A stretch of DNA of 64,000 bases from positions 25,701,301 to 25,765,300 of the forward strand of contig JAAOOA010000086.1 of the NCBI GenBank assembly GCA_012861695.1. The letters are read 5' to 3'. Origin of the DNA: Trematomus loennbergii (taxonomy: Eukaryota; Chordata; Actinopteri; Perciformes; Nototheniidae). This document shows, piece after piece, positions 47,406 through 64,000 of the stretch. The position numbers were made by a program, and so were the translations under genes. Position 1 is the first letter of the stretch; every line of letters starts with the position of its first letter. The notes beneath the pieces are model-generated. The model was given only the letters and a program-made list of their open reading frames with translations. It was not told the origin of the DNA and made no database searches.

Positions 47406-47765
47406 GACTTTGTTCATGTGTTAGCATGTTAGCATTTCCCCATTGAAACCAATAAAACATGAAGCTAATTCACAGGATGAGTCGACAGAAACAGTGTGCT
47501 AATAACTGTAGTTCATGTGTTAGCATAGTTAGCATTTCCCCATTGAAACCAAGACAACATGAAGCTAATTCACAGGATGAGTCGACAGAAACAGTGTGCT
47601 AATAACTGTAGTTCATGTGTTAGCATCGTTAGCATTTCCCCATTGAAACCAAGACAACATGGAGCCAATTCACAGGATGAGTCGACAGAAACAGTCTGTT
47701 CACTGTGTTAGCATGGTTAGCATTTTCTCATTGAAACTAATACAACATGACGCTAATTCACAGGA
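47406..47765. repeat. 107-bp tandem repeat, 3.4 units
   Basis: Units include AGCATTTCCCCATTGAAACC and CAGGATGAGTCGACAGAAAC. They start immediately after the LINE tail. Confidence 0.95.
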
Positions 47766-50700
47766 TATAAATCAGAGGAGAGCTGGAGCCCCATGCTGCT
47801 TTAATGGGTTTAGTGGTAAAAACAAATAACAGAAAACATTTTCATTCAGGATAAATGCACTTTAAAGAGTTTTCACATTGAAATTCTTGAATGTTTTCGA
47901 GCTGATGAAAGGAAGATAAAAGGCAATGAAGGGTTTTTAGAAACAGAGACAAGTTTTAACTGGTTTCCTCTCCGGTACAGAAGCTCAACCATTAAAGGAG
48001 CTAGTATTTAAATCTATATACAGTCTATGATTTAAATGCATTTTGGGCTTTATGTGCCTTTAGTCAAGGTGGAAAACAAAGAAATAAGATAGGCCTACTG
48101 GAATTTAGAAAAATCAGTCAAGCTTTCAGAGAGAAATTTTAATTACTGTTAATATAAATAATAATAGTCCAGATGAGGAAGAGGTTAAAACTCGTCCCTG
48201 AAGCGGTCAGATATAAAAGCACTTCGTCTCCGGTTGCATTGATAAGAGTTGTGTACCTCCTGTACGTCTCAAGGCATCTCATTTTACATTAAACAGTTCA
48301 TTTACATACATACATATTCACAAAGGAACAGAACGAGAGAGGGTAGTTGCTATTTAAGTTGCTTATCTGGTAAACTTTAGTCACAGCATCTTTGTAAAGC
48401 GCGGTGGTGTATAAAGTAGCGGCTAACGGGTAGCGGGCTAACGGTTAGCAGACGGTAACATGGTTTCACAATAAAAGATATGTGCTTCTCCTTCAATAGT
48501 GGTCAAAACACACACAAAACAACTGTACATAAAATAATGATGGTAACACCAGGTAGTGACATTATTCCAGCATTTGTGTCTTTACAATTATTGGGTAAGA
48601 TTATAATTTGCTAATTTTCACCACAGTGCTAACAGAAAAAGACTGAACAGTTAATTGTTCGTTAGCCAACTAGCTTGTTAGGTTTGTCACTACAAAACAT
48701 AAGATGAATTTGCTTAAAAATATTTATAAAGATAACATTTGATTGTGAAGAAAAATGGTAAAATATTACAAGCTAGCAACAATTTAAGCTGAGTCACTGT
48801 CATGCTAATGGCTAACAATAAGCAGCAGTCGTGGTATAGTGATTTCAAATTAGGTTTAGTTGTAGTGAAAACAGTCCGCAGATAATAAAGTTATATATTG
48901 TAACACTGCTGCTGTAACTGTACTATAGTTACTGCTCGTGTACAAGTTAGTTCAAAGCTAGTTAGCTAGCATAAGCCGTCCCAGTGTCTGTCTGCCTCCG
49001 TTAGCATTATTAATAAAACATAAACACTTGTATGAAATAAAACAGGAACTCAGCTAAAGTGTTTGCTAGCCGGGTATGTTTTTAGTTTTAGAAGGAGAAC
49101 TCTTAGCAGAATAGTTCATGCTAGCTAGCTCATTAATAGCTGGCGAACAAGTTTTTCATCATCCCTCAACTGTAAATACAACTGTAGCTAAACGTTGGGT
49201 ACAAGAGCATTGACTCGCTAACTAGCTTTTGATTTCTAGCTCAAAAGAAAGAAAAAAAACTGTTTTATGTTAAAGTGTGATAGACTGGAATAAAGCCATT
49301 AATAGTGTCACCAACATTAGTTACAACTTCATTATATACGTGTTAAAGTTGCTCAGCAATACTAAGAACACATTAGTCTGAGAAAAAACATTTGTTTAGT
49401 GGATTGTTATTATATAAAAAAACATTCACATATCAGGAAACGCGTCTCCTCATAAAGAAAAAATAAACGTTCTGTCAAACAGAAATCAGAGTCTCTGCTT
49501 CAGCCGGAGGAATGTTTCTAATCAGCTAATCAGCCATCGTTAAATATGCAAATATATCGTTAACAGACAGTAACTGTAACACATTAACTCAAGAGTTATA
49601 CACAGATATCCAGTTAGTGGAGAGGAACATGTTCTTGCATAAATCTGTTGAAAGGAATCGTTTCAGAAGCCATTTTGGCTCTAAAATGTGTGGGACTGTT
49701 CTTTGACTTTGACTTTGTATTTCAACACTGTAGAGTTGTGTTAGCGTTAGCATCCTTTATCAAGTCGTGAATGGAACAAATTTACACAGAAGTTTCTCAT
49801 GAAATTCAACACGGACCACGAGGAAAGAAATAGAAATTAATCAGAGACGATCCTGCAGATAAACTGATGATGTACACGTCTCTATTTTTCACCAGACACT
49901 CGTCACGTTTTCAAAGGGTTTTCGAGTCATAACATTAGGAAAGGTAGCGGTTAGCACTGTACATAAATCTTATTAAAATAAAGATGTATAGGTCCATTAA
50001 ATCTCAACATTACATGAAGCAAACTATTCACAAGGATGCGTTTGGTTTAACAAAGAGAACCACAACAACAGAGCTCTAGCGTTAGCATGTTAGCCGTTAT
50101 CAGTTATTTTAGGCTGGAATGTCTCCCACAGATATCAGTGGGCTAATCCTAAAGTTTAAATGATGTTCATGTTTGTAGAAATATGTATAAAAGTCACGCT
50201 ATTGGAGCCAAACACCGGAGCACTTTAGCCTACATGCAGCGCGGCATTTAGCATACCAACGTTAGCATGCATGCTCACAGTTAGTAAGGTTACATGCTAA
50301 CACTTAGCGAACGGCATGCTGGAACCGCTATGTGACTTTTACGCTAGATGAGTCAATGTTCTTAAAGTTTGCACAAAAATAACGGTGAAGAACTGGAATC
50401 ATCTTCCAGCTGGAACCGGTTTATTTGTTCAGAAACAGCCGTGATAAATGTCTGGTGAAAACATTCAAACTAAACACAAAATAAACTCTCCGGAAACATC
50501 TCAAACCGTTCAGTCTCTCTGAACACCGGCGAACACTTAGCTTCTCTGCGCAGGTTCTTACAACTCTTCCAAACACACTTCTTTATTTAGAGAGAGTTTG
50601 ATATTTAGAATTCATTACAATTTATGATTTGGTCTTTAAAGTGTCAGAAAACGTCACAAATTAGAAGAAACTGAAGTGAGCGTTTCAGTCCGATCAGCAG

Positions 50701-50978
50701 CTCTAATGTTCCCCTCAGTTTATTTAATTATAACTCTTGTTTTAAACCCTTCGATGATGCGTCTGGAACATGTGCTGCTTCAGAGGGGAACCCAACAGAA
50801 GTCTTTTAGTTTTTTTTTATTTAACTTGATGCTTCCAGGTAGGATATTTTCACAGGATGTAAAAAAACAACCTGTTTAAAGTCCCGGACGCTCCCAGCTG
50901 CTCATGAACGCAACACAACGAATCAGCTGATCGTCGTCACAATAAAGACTTGAGACGGACGAGATGAAACAGAGATGA
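47766..50978. other. Low-repeat 3.2 kb, probably including the pi4kb 3' UTR
   Basis: No coding exon was recognised on either strand. The segment has many TTAGC/GCTAAC words and none of the arrays seen elsewhere. It lies 3' of pi4kb, so part of it is probably the 3' UTR of that gene. I could not pick one poly(A) site. Confidence 0.5.
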
Positions 50979-51113
<135 letters not shown>

Positions 51114-51120
51114 TCACAGG

Positions 51121-63722
<12,602 letters not shown>

Positions 63723-63940
63723 GGCGTCCTCAGGCAGTGTTACCCATAGTACAAATATTATCATTTTCAAAATCCGTTTTTATGTTTTTTGGCATTTTAA
63801 AACATTCATTGAAAGCAAAGATAATAAAACATGAATAATGAATGAGTTCTTCTCTGTGTGTCTTTACCCTGATCCCCAGGTCCATCCGTTTGTTTGTTAA
63901 ACACCTGAACTTTGAAAGAACATTCATCTGTTTGCAACTT

Positions 63941-64000
63941 AAGGGGACCTATCATGCAAAATGCACTTTTGTACGTCTTTTATACATGAATATGTGTCCC
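63941..64000. mobile_element. Start of a third 22432-type MITE, cut by the window end
   Basis: TTAAGGGGACCTATCATGC followed by AAAATGCACTTTTGTACGTC and ATATGTGTCCC matches the left end of the copies at 22432 and 38563. Confidence 0.85.

Overview
The window is nuclear DNA of a ray-finned (teleost) fish. It holds intron-split genes whose products match vertebrate proteins, very long (AC)n/(GT)n tracts, tRNA-derived SINEs with the common fish tail, and many palindromic DNA transposons. Four protein genes can be supported. In order they are cdc42se1 (+, 3094-6442), a BNIP-2/Caytaxin-family gene best called bnipl (-, about 22325-15950), mindy1/fam63a (+, 28526-45332) and pi4kb (-, about 63722-51121). 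The order cdc42se1 / bnipl / mindy1 and the opposed strands match the block on human chromosome 1q21.3, which also carries PI4KB. I see no prune1.

Layout. 1-2788 is a 57-bp minisatellite, spacer and a MITE. 2789-6445 is cdc42se1. 6446-15949 is repeat-dominated spacer: four ACTACA-type promoter motifs, a 37-bp minisatellite, a 1.57-kb foldback element and tandemly repeated transposon-like sequence. 15950-23975 is bnipl, whose introns hold arrays and MITEs. 24950-45505 is mindy1; most of its introns carry transposons or tandem arrays. 45506-50978 holds a polypyrimidine array, a 5'-truncated LINE and low-repeat sequence. 50979-63722 is pi4kb, with a partly duplicated terminal exon and kilobase-scale arrays. 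The window closes inside another MITE.

The genes have unrelated jobs: CDC42SE1 is a CRIB-motif effector of the small GTPase CDC42, the BNIP-2-like protein carries a lipid/GTPase-binding BCH (CRAL-TRIO-like) domain, MINDY1 is a K48-polyubiquitin deubiquitinase, and PI4KB makes PI4P at the Golgi.

The most striking observation is that many tandem arrays are not placed at random. At least seven are built from an exon-intron junction of the adjacent exon: last exon bases plus the donor in bnipl, mindy1 and pi4kb (several times), or acceptor plus first exon bases in bnipl and pi4kb. A two-copy acceptor duplication in mindy1 is a further case. Every unit therefore carries a splice-site-like sequence. 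In all the donor cases the reading frame meets a stop just past the donor, so only the exon-proximal site gives a full protein.

The second general point is technical. Three of the four genes carry many one-base deletions, mostly in short homopolymers, in otherwise well conserved exons. I read these as assembly errors rather than gene decay. All exon boundaries below come from reading splice signals and matching remembered family proteins. No alignment or database search was run.
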